64,000 nt of DNA from the NCBI RefSeq assembly GCF_014898095.1, contig NZ_CP062946.1, positions 930,001 to 994,000 on the forward strand. Direction: 5' to 3'. Source of the stretch: Thalassotalea sp. LPB0316. Its GTDB lineage: Bacteria > Pseudomonadota > Gammaproteobacteria > Enterobacterales > Alteromonadaceae. This document shows, piece after piece, positions 35,351 to 45,557 of the stretch. Position 1 is the first letter of the stretch, and each line of letters begins with the position of its first letter. Below the pieces are notes generated by a model. It did not search any database and was not told the DNA's origin. It saw only the letters and a list, made by a program, of their open reading frames with translations. The translations under genes and the position numbers were made by a program.

Positions 35351-36216
35351 TAGTCGATAAGATCTGCGTAGTGCTCGCCCATGCGAGTCACGGTTTTTGG
35401 CCCCGCTTGTTGATTAAATTCAACCATGTTTGGCGCGAAAGTGGTGATAACGGTTGAGCCCAATTTGAAACGGCCCATTTCATCGCCTTTTTTCAGCTTA
35501 ATTGCGCCGTGGCCAGTGGTTGGATATTGCCATCTGAAAATATCTTTACCCGCTGGTGGCGTAATTGTACCTGCCCACACAGTTTCAATACTGGCGACAA
35601 TTGTCGCGCCAACGAGCACCATCGCCATAGGGCCTTTTTCTGTGTCAAATACTGCGACAACGCGTTCGTTTCGGGCAAATAAATCAGGGACGTTATTCGC
35701 GGTAAGTGGGTTTACTGAAAATAACTCGCCCGGCACATAAATCATGTCGGTGAGCGTGGCATCCATTGGCATATGAATACGGTGATAATCCTTTGGTGCG
35801 AGATAAATACACGAGAACTTGCCGCCTTGAAATGGTGCAGACGTTGCTTCGTCACCACCTAATAAGCTGTTCAAACTGTAGTTGAATCCTTTTGCTTGAA
35901 TAAGCTGCCCGTCAACAATATCACCTTGCTGACTTATTGCGCCATCAACAGGATAACAGATGGTATTTTCGTCAGCGAGAATAGGACGCGCGCCTTCTGC
36001 TAGTTCGCGGGTAAAAAAATCGTTAAAGGTTTTGAAGTCACTTGCATTTTTATACTTGGCTTCAGCCATATTGATATCGTAAGCCTTGATAAACCAAGCA
36101 ATCGCTTTGGTCGTCAAACCGCCCATTTCCGCTGCTGCGAATTTGCCAACTAAGCGTGAAATTAGGTGCTTTGGCATTATGTATTGTAAAGTGATTTTTA
36201 ATTTATCAATGAACAC
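35350..36216 (-). CDS. psd: Phosphatidylserine decarboxylase
   Basis: This 288-residue proenzyme makes phosphatidylethanolamine at the inner membrane. The LGST motif (FKLGSTVIT near residue 252) is the self-cleavage site that generates the pyruvoyl group. [12 protein letters not shown] and FARNERVV carry the conserved His and Arg. The length is usual for the short bacterial family. It follows rsgA by 18 bp, the common orn/rsgA/psd arrangement of gammaproteobacteria. Confidence 0.95.
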   Translation of the reverse strand: MFIDKLKITLQYIMPKHLISRLVGKFAAAEMGGLTTKAIAWFIKAYDINMAEAKYKNASDFKTFNDFFTRELAEGARPILADENTICYPVDGAISQQGDIVDGQLIQAKGFNYSLNSLLGGDEATSAPFQGGKFSCIYLAPKDYHRIHMPMDATLTDMIYVPGELFSVNPLTANNVPDLFARNERVVAVFDTEKGPMAMVLVGATIVASIETVWAGTITPPAGKDIFRWQYPTTGHGAIKLKKGDEMGRFKLGSTVITTFAPNMVEFNQQAGPKTVTRMGEHYADLID

Positions 36217-36234
36217 TTATCGATCCTTAAATCT

Positions 36235-37269
36235 TTATTGGTTAAATCGGGTGGTTTGTAAGTTTTCATGGATGCTTTCCATGATTCGCTGAAAACTGGC
36301 AAGTCGTTCTGGGTGAATTTTACCCGCCTCCATTGCTTCAACGAGTGCACAACCTGGGTCTGTTTTGTGCTTGCAGTCTCTAAATTTACAGGTGCCGATA
36401 AAATCAGCAAATTCGACAAATCCGTCGCAAACTTGCTCTGGTGTCATGTGCCATAAGCCAAACTCGCGAATGCCCGGTGAATCGATTAAATCGCCTCCCT
36501 CTGGGAAGTGATATAAACGCGCGACGGTTGTTGTGTGTTGGCCTAAGCCTGAATTTTCCGATACTTCTTTTGTTTCTAAAACTAATTCGGGCATTAAGCT
36601 GTTAGTAAGTGTTGACTTACCTACGCCTGATTGGCCGACAAAAATACTCGTTTTGTCTTTTAATTGGTTTTTAATATCATCTAAACCATCACTGGTTTCG
36701 CTACTCGCAAGAATAACTTGATAACCAATATCAAGGTAAATTTGCAGGCTTTCTTGAATCACTTGAAAAATTTCTTCATCGAGTAAGTCTATTTTGTTTA
36801 ACACTATGATGGGGGTGATTTGGGTTTGTTCACAGGCGACGATATAGCGATCAATAATATCGGGGTTAAAAGCAGGCAGTACTGAAGAGACGATAAATAT
36901 TTGATTAATATTGGCGGCAACAGGTTTAACACCGTCATAAACATCTGGTCGAGACAATACGCTGTCGCGCTCGTGAACTGCTTCAATCACACCTGAAATC
37001 GCATGTTGAGTCTCTTTGCCCTGGCGCCACATGACTTTATCACCACAAACTAGTGAGTCGATTGAGCGGCGAATGTTACAACGAAAGATCTCACCACTGG
37101 GTGCTTCTACGTCAGCGTGTTGACCAAAACGGCTGATCACTAAGCCTTGCAATGGCGCTGATAGCTCGTCGTCTTGCCATTGAATCTGGTCTTTTTTCGC
37201 GATCTTCTTCTCTTGATTCGCTTTGATACGACGAAGCTGACCTTTTGTTAATTTTTTAGATTTAGCCAC
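36235..37269 (-). CDS. rsgA: Small-subunit ribosome biogenesis GTPase RsgA
   Basis: This 344-residue protein has an N-terminal OB-fold and a circularly permuted GTPase domain. NKIDLL (G4) precedes [16 protein letters not shown] (G1), and [10 protein letters not shown] (G3) follows. A zinc-binding C-terminal domain ([18 protein letters not shown]) comes last. It acts late in 30S maturation. It is divergent from orn, with about 244 bp between them, and upstream of psd. Confidence 0.95.
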   Translation of the reverse strand: MAKSKKLTKGQLRRIKANQEKKIAKKDQIQWQDDELSAPLQGLVISRFGQHADVEAPSGEIFRCNIRRSIDSLVCGDKVMWRQGKETQHAISGVIEAVHERDSVLSRPDVYDGVKPVAANINQIFIVSSVLPAFNPDIIDRYIVACEQTQITPIIVLNKIDLLDEEIFQVIQESLQIYLDIGYQVILASSETSDGLDDIKNQLKDKTSIFVGQSGVGKSTLTNSLMPELVLETKEVSENSGLGQHTTTVARLYHFPEGGDLIDSPGIREFGLWHMTPEQVCDGFVEFADFIGTCKFRDCKHKTDPGCALVEAMEAGKIHPERLASFQRIMESIHENLQTTRFNQ

Positions 37270-37436
37270 AAATACTCATTAATGTTGATGATTTTAGTAT
37301 TGTACTAGGGTACATCTGGCGTATTATACTGCTTATACTTAGTTGATAAAAGATTTGTACAATGGATTGCCGATTGTGCTCGCGTATCAGAGCGATTTAT
37401 TGTCAATTCACTTTATGCTTGTCGACAGTTAGATAA

Positions 37437-37488
37437 TACCGAGTTCATTAAATTTGCACTGAATAATTAATGATTTAATGAAATTGGT
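37437..37488. repeat. Short TACC...GGT palindromic repeat (MITE-end-like)
   Basis: Arm TACCGAGTTCATTAAAT (37437-37453) is inverted as ATTTAATGAAATTGGT (37473-37488), with two mismatches in 16 pairs. The right 30 bases, starting CTGAATAATTAATG, match the right end of the 57069-57329 element at about 26 of 30 positions. It looks like an internally deleted copy of that element, in the rsgA/orn gap upstream of orn. Confidence 0.7.
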
Positions 37489-37513
37489 CTAAATAAAGTA
37501 CGTAAGGAAAATT

Positions 37514-38062
37514 ATGAGCCAAAGCAATGACAGCAATTTAATCTGGTTGGATCTGGAAATGACGGGGTTAGATCCGGCAACTGATGTTATTTTAGAAATT
37601 GCGTCTATTGTTACCGACAGTCAATTGAATATTCTCGCTGAAGGACCAGTATTTGCTATTCACCACAGTGATCAAGTACTCGACAACATGAGTGATTGGT
37701 GTATCGAACATCACGGCAAATCTGGCTTAACCCAGCGTTGTCGAGACAGTAAAACAGATTTAGCTAGTGCCACAAAAGAAACGCTCGCCTTTGTTTCTCA
37801 GTTTGTACCCGCTGGTAAGTCGCCTATGTGTGGTAATAGTATTGGTCAAGACCGTCGCTTTATTAATAAATATATGCCTGACTTTGAAGATTATTTTCAT
37901 TATCGCAATCTTGATGTTTCAACGGTTAAAGAGCTCGCGCGCCGATGGAAGCCTGAAGTGTTAGATCAGGTACAGAAAAAAGGCGTGCACTTAGCTTTAG
38001 ATGATATTCGCGAATCGATTGAGGAGTTAAAAATCTATCGCGAGCACTTTTTTAACGTGTAA
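37514..38062 (+). CDS. orn: Oligoribonuclease
   Basis: This 182-residue 3'-5' exonuclease degrades 2-5 nt RNA and pGpG to mononucleotides. DEDDh motifs are visible: [11 protein letters not shown] (ExoI), [16 protein letters not shown] (ExoII) and [14 protein letters not shown] (ExoIII). Shine-Dalgarno AAGGAAA precedes the start. It is divergent from rsgA and followed by a strong terminator. Confidence 0.97.
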   Translation: MSQSNDSNLIWLDLEMTGLDPATDVILEIASIVTDSQLNILAEGPVFAIHHSDQVLDNMSDWCIEHHGKSGLTQRCRDSKTDLASATKETLAFVSQFVPAGKSPMCGNSIGQDRRFINKYMPDFEDYFHYRNLDVSTVKELARRWKPEVLDQVQKKGVHLALDDIRESIEELKIYREHFFNV

Positions 38063-38117
38063 TTTAGTTAATGTTAATTGTGCTCCTCAGGCAATATTTG
38101 AGTTAACGAATTATTTG

Positions 38118-38142
38118 AAAGCTCCACTGTGGAGCTTTTTTT
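38118..38142 (+). terminator. Rho-independent terminator after orn
   Basis: AAGCTCCA (38119-38126) and TGGAGCTT (38130-38137) form a stem with a 3-nt loop, followed by a run of T. It lies 57 bp past the orn stop. Confidence 0.9.
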
Positions 38143-38208
38143 ATCTGCGGTGTTTGCAGGTCAGACCAGTTTGAGGCAGAATGTCAAAAAACGTTAAAGG
38201 ACATAGTT

Positions 38209-38697
38209 ATGGCAAATAGATTTTCAACGGTGGTAAACCGTATTAACAAGGGCCCAGCAGCACTGCGTTCATACTTACTAACGAAAGTGTTTAACTCACA
38301 AGTCAAGTACGCTAAAACATCGAATATCAAGTTGATTTCAGTAACAAATAAAGCTGTTGAACTGAAAATCGCCAATAAAAAACGCGTGCAAAATCATATT
38401 GGTGGGGTACATGCTATTGCAGCTTCGTTATTAGCTGAATCCGCGACCGGTATTGTCTTTGGTATGAATGTGCCAGATACACACGTACCTTTGTTAAAAT
38501 CGATGAAGGTAGATTTTCAACGGCGGATGGTCGGCGATCTAACCGCTCATGCCAATTTAACTGATGAGCAAATTCAGCAAATTGAAACACAAGACAAAGG
38601 CGATATGTTGGTTGCCGTTACCATTACTGATGAGTCAGGTCAGCAACCGATAGCATGTTTTATGGAGTGGGCTTGGGTTCCTAAACGCAGAGACTAG
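38209..38697 (+). CDS. DUF4442 hotdog-fold thioesterase-like protein
   Basis: This 162-residue protein matches the DUF4442 family of hotdog-fold proteins. The conserved centre NHIGGVHAIAASLLAESATGIVFG corresponds to the central hotdog helix and its N-x-x-G-x-H substrate region. C-terminal strands (TAHANLTDEQIQ..., LVAVTITDESG) complete the fold. Hotdog proteins of this type hydrolyse acyl-CoA thioesters, but the substrate is unknown. It stands alone between orn and the degenerate kinase-like gene. Confidence 0.82.
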   Translation: MANRFSTVVNRINKGPAALRSYLLTKVFNSQVKYAKTSNIKLISVTNKAVELKIANKKRVQNHIGGVHAIAASLLAESATGIVFGMNVPDTHVPLLKSMKVDFQRRMVGDLTAHANLTDEQIQQIETQDKGDMLVAVTITDESGQQPIACFMEWAWVPKRRD

Positions 38698-38793
38698 TTT
38701 GTTGACTAACCTGAACTCAGGTTAACTAATTACTACTGCAATTTTCTGAAAAACCTACATATAACAATAGTATTGTTTTATAGTAGGTTTTTT

Positions 38794-41700
38794 ATGAGTT
38801 TTTCAGTTGATAAGGAAATTGGTTTGGCTGAGCGTCAATCAGGTGCACAATTATTACATACTAAAGCCTTAAGCATTGTCTTTTTTACCCTGTTAATCTT
38901 TGCAGGTTGCGCAGTTGCATTGTGGCAAAGTTATGATTATTACAACAAAATCAACCTGGATTACTTACCAGCAATTGAAAAGCAGCAAGTGCTGTTTACT
39001 GAAATTACAGCGTTGCAAAATCAACTATCTGATATCAGTCAGGGTAATCAACAAACATCCCTTGCCGATACTCATCAACAACTGCGCGATAGTTTAAATA
39101 ATCTTAAGCGAGCTGGTAATTTCTCACGTTCGTTTTTTCCTTTGCTGAACAATGATGATATCGACAGTTTGGCTATACGTATTTCGAGTAATGAAGAGCG
39201 CAACCAGGCGCTAACTCAAGAAACATTAGTGCTCATTAATACCATCAACCATTCGATGATTGATTTACTCGCACTGATGAAAGATCGTCAAGCTAACTTA
39301 TATAATCAGGTGCTTGCTGATAAAGTCAGTGATCGCGTCACTACCTCCAGAGCGATTGCTCATACTAATGTCAGCCATGACATTCAAGATTATCAAGAGG
39401 CTAATCGCCACCTCAATCAAGTTGCCATTACCCTAGAAGGATTGACTTTTCTATCACCAAGTAATGATATTGATATCTTAGAGCTCAATGCGGAAAAGTT
39501 TAATCAATGGCGCAGTGTCTACCAAGATCAACTCGCTGCTGAAAACGACGAGCTCGCCAAACAATTAACTCAATTGATGAATTTATTGTTTAATGACGCA
39601 CGCTTAATCGCAAAGTGGCGTGGACATACCCGTTTGGCAACAGAATATCTCGAAGTGTTGGCACAACAAACAACTAAGTTACAATCCCTTGCTCAGCTCA
39701 ATCAACAAACTATCGAGCAACCCAAATTTGCTTTCGAACAGATGTTAAGTTCGAAGGTGCTGGCTATTGAGCCGTCTGCTTTTTATCTTGTTGCTATGGG
39801 CCTGATGTCAGGGTTGGTCTTATTGATTTTCCTTGTCTTATATCGGATGTTGAGAAAAGTACAGGGTGTAGAGCAAACGACTAAGCAGCTTGTTGAACAG
39901 TTAATTCATGACAACAACGCCGAAGTCATCGAGGTAGCAACCCAAAGTCAGTACGAGATTGCTCAATTACTTAAACAAGTTGTCCAACCAGAACACGATG
40001 AACAGGCCTATCAAACATTAAATCAGCAATATCAATACTTGCTTGATGCTTTGCTCAATACTCAAGGGCTTGTATTCATCGAGGGTTCGCAGTTAATTGG
40101 CTATAACGTTTCGCCAACACCAACGCAACTTGAATGGTTTAACCGTATAACCAATGCTCAACATCAGCATCAAGATAGCTTGCCGTGGAGGGCTTTATTG
40201 GGCCCTGAGTTAACCCATGAATTAATAGCCAAGCTGCGCGAGATGGCGCAAAATTCGCAAGACGTTGCCAGTGTCACCTGGTTATTTGATGAGCAACAAC
40301 TCACGTTTACCATACTCAAAACTGAAGATCATTTATCTGTCTTTGTTCGAAATAGTTCAACTACTTATCAGCAAGTTAACGAATTAACGCAGCAGGTTGA
40401 ACAATTAGAAATACAGCAACAAAAGCAGTGGCAGGGTACCCAGTACATTTTCGCCCATATTCAGCGTAAGCTTGGCCATTTGTACCTGAGCCAGCAAAGT
40501 CGTCAGCGGCTTGATAAGGCTGCCCTTAGATATGCTCAACTTCTACACCAAGTATTGCAATGGAGCCAAGGCGGTCGCTTGTGGGCAGCGACCCATTTGA
40601 CGAATAGAAATGTCGAATTTACTGATGTTAAACTATCACAAACACTTGCAGGCTTGGTAAGTACTGCGCAATTTGCTAGAAACCACTTCTCGAGCGAACA
40701 TTCGGGGCGTTTAAGCTTTGAGCATTTTGAACATGAGCACTTACCGCTGGCTAATGCCAACGTATTCTTAGATAGTGCGAGTTATCAATTTGTTATTTCT
40801 TACTTACTTGATTTGCAGTTCGTTAGACAAGTTGGCGATTTGTCATTAAAAACTAAGGTCGTCAACCAAAACGCTTCGCAACTCATCGTGAGGTACCAAT
40901 TTACCTATCGCCAAAGTGAAGTGTTAGAAGCTGTGCCACCTTCTATGTTGTTGGTCAGCCATCAAGTTGATAGTCAGCCTAAAACAGCGACTTTTGACCA
41001 AGGTTATTTTGCGCGGGCAATGCTCGAGTATTTACACGCCGATAAGATTGAACTGGTGCAAAATACTCATGGTTGGCAATTCTCTTTTGAATTACCACAC
41101 TCTACTCAACAAACGGTTGAGAAAATCAAGTCTGCTTATCAGGCGCCTAATTTAGCAAGTAGAATAATATTGATCGTCAAAGATGAAGCTAATCGAAAAT
41201 ATCTCGATAGTCTATTACAGCCCCACACTACTGAGGTGATCGCGGTGAGTAGTATCGATCATGCCCACCGATTTTTAGAGGCGAGCCGATTAGAAAAACA
41301 CAAAATTGGCTTAGTTATCTCTGCTAATGAGCCGGCCCATCACGACGAACATCAACTAACAACTTTGATCACGCAATTACCTGAGCGTCTGCAGCCTAAA
41401 CTGTTCATTATTGATGAGTTATCTACCATGCCGCTCAGTCAATACAATAGTCATAGCTACTCGATTAACCTGAAGCTTGGTAGTGACTTATTGGCAACTT
41501 TATGGCGCTTTATCAAGTCAGACAATAAAGATAACTTGAGATATGATCACCAAGTATTGCAAGCCGTAACAACGGTTAAAACCAGTGTAACCGTGCTCTT
41601 AGCGATCGAGGATATCAGTGAACACTATGCGCTTGGCGCGCTATTGCAGTGGTTGGGCTTAAAGGTCACTGTTGTCACTCATCAAAAGCAAGCACTAGAG

Positions 41701-42351
41701 TCATGGCAAACAGGGCTTTATCGAATTTTAGTCACCGACTTTTCACTCAGTGCTATCGATAGTGTTGCGATCAAAAAACAACTTAAACGCTGCGTAATTT
41801 CACTCTCTGAACAGGCATATCAAGCCAGTGATGTACTTGAGTGTCACCAACTTGCCCATGATGCGTCTGCTCAAGAGTGGTTGGCAGTGTTACAATCTTG
41901 GCTAGTGATTAAAAGTGCTACATCCGCTGGCTCTAATAAGTCAGCCAAAGATATTGCAACTGAGTTTAACGTTCAAGCACCTGAAGGTCACACTCAGCAA
42001 ATAACACCCAAAATAACAGTGACACCGCTTAGCTTTGATATCGTTGAGTATGCTAATAATGTCGGTGGGCCAGAACTAGCGGCGCTAATGGCTGATGAGT
42101 ACTTTGCCAAGCTTGAGCAAAGCTTCGAACAACTCAAGTATTCACTGGCAGTCAAATCAGTCACTAATGCGCGCGAACAGGTAGAGCAGCTATTGTCTAT
42201 TAGCCGCATTATTGCCTCGAAAGAATTACAAGCATGGGCTGAACAATTACTACATTGTATTGAACAACAGGCATTTAGTGATGCTATTCGTTTAATGCCA
42301 GAGGTTGAGCGCGATATTAAAGGCTTAAAACAATTTGCTGAGGCTATTTAA
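38794..42351 (+). CDS. Degenerate hybrid sensor-kinase-like membrane protein
   Basis: This protein has about 1185 residues. Two membrane segments (near residues 22-44 and 327-350) enclose a helical periplasmic sensor. A dimerisation-like helix with YIFAHIQRKLGHL near residue 550 follows, then an ATPase-like domain (about 640-770) without recognisable N or G boxes. Next come two receiver-like domains (about 789-905 and 929-1040) and a C-terminal Hpt-like helical domain (about 1072-1185). Only the second receiver keeps a plausible phospho-Asp (ILVTDF). The first has LVISANE, and the Hpt helix has Glu where His is expected. It may signal by protein contact rather than phosphotransfer. The ATG at 38794 has an AGG 6 nt upstream; an in-frame TTG at 38773 is less likely. 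Confidence 0.7.
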   Translation: MSFSVDKEIGLAERQSGAQLLHTKALSIVFFTLLIFAGCAVALWQSYDYYNKINLDYLPAIEKQQVLFTEITALQNQLSDISQGNQQTSLADTHQQLRDSLNNLKRAGNFSRSFFPLLNNDDIDSLAIRISSNEERNQALTQETLVLINTINHSMIDLLALMKDRQANLYNQVLADKVSDRVTTSRAIAHTNVSHDIQDYQEANRHLNQVAITLEGLTFLSPSNDIDILELNAEKFNQWRSVYQDQLAAENDELAKQLTQLMNLLFNDARLIAKWRGHTRLATEYLEVLAQQTTKLQSLAQLNQQTIEQPKFAFEQMLSSKVLAIEPSAFYLVAMGLMSGLVLLIFLVLYRMLRKVQGVEQTTKQLVEQLIHDNNAEVIEVATQSQYEIAQLLKQVVQPEHDEQAYQTLNQQYQYLLDALLNTQGLVFIEGSQLIGYNVSPTPTQLEWFNRITNAQHQHQDSLPWRALLGPELTHELIAKLREMAQNSQDVASVTWLFDEQQLTFTILKTEDHLSVFVRNSSTTYQQVNELTQQVEQLEIQQQKQWQGTQYIFAHIQRKLGHLYLSQQSRQRLDKAALRYAQLLHQVLQWSQGGRLWAATHLTNRNVEFTDVKLSQTLAGLVSTAQFARNHFSSEHSGRLSFEHFEHEHLPLANANVFLDSASYQFVISYLLDLQFVRQVGDLSLKTKVVNQNASQLIVRYQFTYRQSEVLEAVPPSMLLVSHQVDSQPKTATFDQGYFARAMLEYLHADKIELVQNTHGWQFSFELPHSTQQTVEKIKSAYQAPNLASRIILIVKDEANRKYLDSLLQPHTTEVIAVSSIDHAHRFLEASRLEKHKIGLVISANEPAHHDEHQLTTLITQLPERLQPKLFIIDELSTMPLSQYNSHSYSINLKLGSDLLATLWRFIKSDNKDNLRYDHQVLQAVTTVKTSVTVLLAIEDISEHYALGALLQWLGLKVTVVTHQKQALESWQTGLYRILVTDFSLSAIDSVAIKKQLKRCVISLSEQAYQASDVLECHQLAHDASAQEWLAVLQSWLVIKSATSAGSNKSAKDIATEFNVQAPEGHTQQITPKITVTPLSFDIVEYANNVGGPELAALMADEYFAKLEQSFEQLKYSLAVKSVTNAREQVEQLLSISRIIASKELQAWAEQLLHCIEQQAFSDAIRLMPEVERDIKGLKQFAEAI

Positions 42352-42369
42352 TTCACTTGGTATAACGGT

Positions 42370-43512
42370 TTAAGCATCGCGCGGCAGACCTTTTTCAATG
42401 CTTCGAATGAGCCGCGCTTGCAGGCGCTCATTCGTTGGAATGATTTGTCGTTTTGCCTTTTCTGAGTGTTGATCAAGCGCCCAGTCGATATGCTCTTTTA
42501 CCATCTGCGTGGCACTGTTACGCTTTTCGCGCAGCGCCTGAACAATCTCTATGTTATAAGGGGCATTACCCAAAGCGACGGCAATATTTCGTTGCCAACA
42601 GTCAAAACCAATGCGTCTAATGGGTGAGCCTTGAGTTTTGGTTAAAAAAGTTTGTTCACTCCACGAAAATAATTCAAGCAACGTAACTTCATCGAGGTTT
42701 TGCCTGGGTTGAAAGTCATCTTCTGTCGTTAATTGACCAAACTTATTCCAAGGACAAATTAACTGACAATCATCACAACCGTAAATTCGATTGCCCATTA
42801 GCGGCCGAAACTCAACTGGAATTGCATCGCGTAACTCTATCGTTAAATAGGAAATACAACGTCTTGCATCAACGACATAGGGTGCGACAATGGCTTGGGT
42901 TGGGCAAATCTTTATACAGGCAACACACGAGCCACAGTGCTCTTCGGCTTTCTGATCGATAGGTAATGGCAAATTAACCAATAGTTCGCCGAGAAAAAAC
43001 CACGAGCCGGCTTGCTGGTTGATCAATAAACTGTGTTTGCCGACCCATCCTAAGCCGGCGTTTTCTGCCAATGGCCGCTCTAAAATAGGTGCAGAGTCAA
43101 CAAAAGGCCGGAAATCAAACGCTAAGCAGTGTTGTTTAATTTTATCGCCGAGTTGCTTTAAACGCTTCCTGATCAACTTGTGATAATCTCGGCCCAAAGC
43201 GTAACGGCTAACAAAAGCGTGCTCTGGGCGTTTCAAGATTTTGGCAAACTTTGCCGACGTTGGCAGGTAATTCATTCGCGCACTGATAACGCGCAATGTA
43301 CCAGGGTGGATCTGCTCTGGCTTGGCTCGATCTAAGCCATGCTTAGCCATGTAAGCCATTTGTCCGTGATAGTTATTGTCTAACCAAGTTTGCAACTTTT
43401 CTTCGTGGTTCGATAAATCAATATCGCAAATACCGACTTGGGCAAAGCCGAGTTCTTGCCCCCAAAGCTTGATTTTTTCTGCAAGTTCTTGATAGTTAAT
43501 AGATGAGTTCAC
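42370..43512 (-). CDS. queG: Epoxyqueuosine reductase QueG
   Basis: This 380-residue enzyme reduces epoxyqueuosine to queuosine in tRNA using cobalamin and two [4Fe-4S] clusters. CGSCVACIKICP and CDDCQLICP are the cluster-binding cysteine motifs. ALGRDYHKLIRKRL and RPFVDSAPILERPLAENAG match the family closely. The start is taken as GTG at 43512, giving MNSSINYQELAEKIK... and a length almost equal to Escherichia QueG. A longer in-frame ATG at 43599 would overlap the divergent nnr gene. It is convergent with the kinase-like gene. Confidence 0.93.
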   Translation of the reverse strand: MNSSINYQELAEKIKLWGQELGFAQVGICDIDLSNHEEKLQTWLDNNYHGQMAYMAKHGLDRAKPEQIHPGTLRVISARMNYLPTSAKFAKILKRPEHAFVSRYALGRDYHKLIRKRLKQLGDKIKQHCLAFDFRPFVDSAPILERPLAENAGLGWVGKHSLLINQQAGSWFFLGELLVNLPLPIDQKAEEHCGSCVACIKICPTQAIVAPYVVDARRCISYLTIELRDAIPVEFRPLMGNRIYGCDDCQLICPWNKFGQLTTEDDFQPRQNLDEVTLLELFSWSEQTFLTKTQGSPIRRIGFDCWQRNIAVALGNAPYNIEIVQALREKRNSATQMVKEHIDWALDQHSEKAKRQIIPTNERLQARLIRSIEKGLPRDA

Positions 43513-43535
43513 AAACGCGTTAACGATGATTTGAT

Positions 43536-45077
43536 ATGGTGAAGCAAAGTTTACCACAGCTTGCCTATTCAGGCACTGCTGTCCTTGAGCATGAGGCAAG
43601 TGTCGCCAATAGCCAGCATATTGCGATGTTCGATTTGATGAAAAGTGCTGGCCAAGCGGTATTTGATTATATTGAGCGTGCTTATGGTCAGCGATCTTTG
43701 CTGATTGTTGCAGGAAAGGGCAATAATGGCGGCGATGGTTTTATTGTTGGTCAATTAGCTTTGGCAAGCGGCATAGCTGTCCAATTGATATTACTAGGAG
43801 AGTTCAGTCAATTATCCGGTGATGCTAAGCAGGCCGCACAATTGTTTATTAATGCTGGTGGTAAAATTAATGAGTTTACCAATGATTCATTGTTGACTGA
43901 TCTTGAAAACCCTGTGGTGGTTGATGCTATTTTTGGTATTGGCTTTAAAGGGCAATTGCCGACAGGTATCGCGCAAGTGATTGCTAGCATTCACGCCCTA
44001 GAATACCCCATTGTGAGTGTCGATACGCCATCAGGTGTCAATGCAACAACAGGAGAGGTTAGCCAAGGTGCCGTTCAAGCCAGTGCAACAGTAAGTTTTA
44101 TCGCATTAAAGCAGGGGCTATTAACTGGTCAGGCACAAAATCATGTCGGGAATTTAGTGTTTGCCCCTTTATCGCTAGCCCAAGCATTTTGTCAGCAAGT
44201 TGATAGTCGCTGTTTTATTCAGCGAGCGTGTAATTTATCTAGTCTAGTACCTAGGTTGAGTCATCAGCATAAAGGTCATCTTGGTAAGTTGGTCACCGTT
44301 GGTGGTCAAAAAGGTATGCCCGGTGCTATTCGATTAGCGAGTGAAGCGGCGTTACGCAGTGGTGCGCCATTGGTCAGTGTCGTCACTGCACCTGAAAATC
44401 ACAGTATTGTCATCGCCAATCGCTATGAGCTGATGCTTGGGGCAACAGATAAAACCTCACTCAAGCAAAGCCAGTTGTTGTTGAATGCTAAGTGCGTGGT
44501 GATTGGGCCAGGCTTAGGTCAAAGCCCTTGGGCGAATGAACTGTTTGACTATGTGATGACGACAAAGACTAACTTAATTATCGATGCCGATGCGCTATAT
44601 TTGTTGGCAAAATATTTTCAACAACATAATCAGGTCGAGAATTACAATCCTTGGATCCTAACGCCACATCCTAAAGAAGCCGCCGCACTGCTCAATTGTA
44701 CGGTTGAACAAGTCGAAAAAAATCGCTTTGATGCCGTCACGTCGATTGCCCAAAAATACCGTTGTGTCTGCGTACTCAAAGGAGCGGGGACTCTAACTAG
44801 CGATGGTGTCAATACATGGATTAATAGTACGGGCAATCACGCAATGGCAACAGGGGGAATGGGCGATGTATTATCTGGTGTTATCGGTGCACTAGCGATG
44901 CAAACTAATGAATTGATTGATGCGGCGCGATTAGCGGTTTATCTTCACGGTAAAGCAGGCGATAATATCGCAGCGAAGCAAGGCCATATCGGCTTGCTCG
45001 CAAGTGATTTACTTCTTCAATTTCCAGTATTATTACAAAGTATCTATGAACCAGTATCAAGCGACATTAATCGATGA
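43536..45077 (+). CDS. nnr: Bifunctional NAD(P)H-hydrate epimerase/dehydratase
   Basis: This 513-residue fusion repairs hydrated NAD(P)H. The N-terminal YjeF_N epimerase domain (about 1-215) has GKGNNGGDGFIVGQL. The C-terminal ribokinase-like ADP-dependent dehydratase (about 225-505) has GMPGAIRLASEAALRSGAPLV, LTPHPKEAAALL and the catalytic NHAMATGGMGDVLSG. It starts the nnr-tsaE-amiB-mutL-miaA-hfq run and its end overlaps tsaE. The start is only 23 bp from the divergent queG start, so the promoters overlap or lie inside the coding regions. Confidence 0.94.
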   Translation: MVKQSLPQLAYSGTAVLEHEASVANSQHIAMFDLMKSAGQAVFDYIERAYGQRSLLIVAGKGNNGGDGFIVGQLALASGIAVQLILLGEFSQLSGDAKQAAQLFINAGGKINEFTNDSLLTDLENPVVVDAIFGIGFKGQLPTGIAQVIASIHALEYPIVSVDTPSGVNATTGEVSQGAVQASATVSFIALKQGLLTGQAQNHVGNLVFAPLSLAQAFCQQVDSRCFIQRACNLSSLVPRLSHQHKGHLGKLVTVGGQKGMPGAIRLASEAALRSGAPLVSVVTAPENHSIVIANRYELMLGATDKTSLKQSQLLLNAKCVVIGPGLGQSPWANELFDYVMTTKTNLIIDADALYLLAKYFQQHNQVENYNPWILTPHPKEAAALLNCTVEQVEKNRFDAVTSIAQKYRCVCVLKGAGTLTSDGVNTWINSTGNHAMATGGMGDVLSGVIGALAMQTNELIDAARLAVYLHGKAGDNIAAKQGHIGLLASDLLLQFPVLLQSIYEPVSSDINR

Positions 45078-45519
45078 ACAAGCGACAATTGCTTTAGGAA
45101 GCCAGTTAGCGGATATCATTAAAAATGAACTAAAACATGGCGTTGTTGTCTATTTAAGCGGCGATTTAGGCGCTGGAAAAACCACGCTAACTCGCGGTTT
45201 TGTTCAGGGGATGGGCCATTGTGGCCATGTCAAAAGTCCAACGTATACACTTGTCGAGCCCTATGAACTACCTCCGTGGCAGGTATATCACTTTGACTTA
45301 TACCGCCTTGCCGATCCTGAAGAGCTTGAATATATGGGCATACGCGATTATTTTAATGAAAATAGTTGTTCGTTTATTGAATGGCCTTCTCGTGGCGAAG
45401 GGATGATCCCAACACCTGATTTTCTCATCAACTTATCGTATAGTGGTGAGCAGCGAGAAGTAGAGATTGTTCCTAAGTCGTCACTGGGTGACCAATTAGT
45501 GGCAATGTTGCAGGGGTAA
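45046..45519 (+). CDS. tsaE: tRNA threonylcarbamoyladenosine biosynthesis ATPase TsaE
   Basis: This 157-residue P-loop ATPase assists TsaB/TsaD in forming t6A37. Visible are the Walker A YLSGDLGAGKTTLTRGF, VKSPTYTLVEPY, VYHFDLYRLADPEELEYMG and SFIEWPSRG. The ATG at 45046 gives the usual N-terminus. An earlier in-frame ATG at 45004 lies deep in nnr and adds a hydrophobic stretch not seen in relatives. It overlaps the end of nnr by 32 bp, implying coupling. Confidence 0.94.
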   Translation: MNQYQATLIDEQATIALGSQLADIIKNELKHGVVVYLSGDLGAGKTTLTRGFVQGMGHCGHVKSPTYTLVEPYELPPWQVYHFDLYRLADPEELEYMGIRDYFNENSCSFIEWPSRGEGMIPTPDFLINLSYSGEQREVEIVPKSSLGDQLVAMLQG

Positions 45520-45520
45520 T

Positions 45521-45539
45521 ACCAATTATTCCAATTGGT
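45521..45539. repeat. Minimal TACCAATT-type palindrome
   Basis: ACCAATT (45521-45527) and AATTGGT (45533-45539) form a perfect 7-bp inverted repeat with a 5-nt centre, starting 2 bp after the tsaE stop. Its ends equal the outermost bases of the larger element at 57069-57329, so it may be a minimal remnant. Confidence 0.5.
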
Positions 45540-45557
45540 GCAAGTTGTAGGAAAGGT

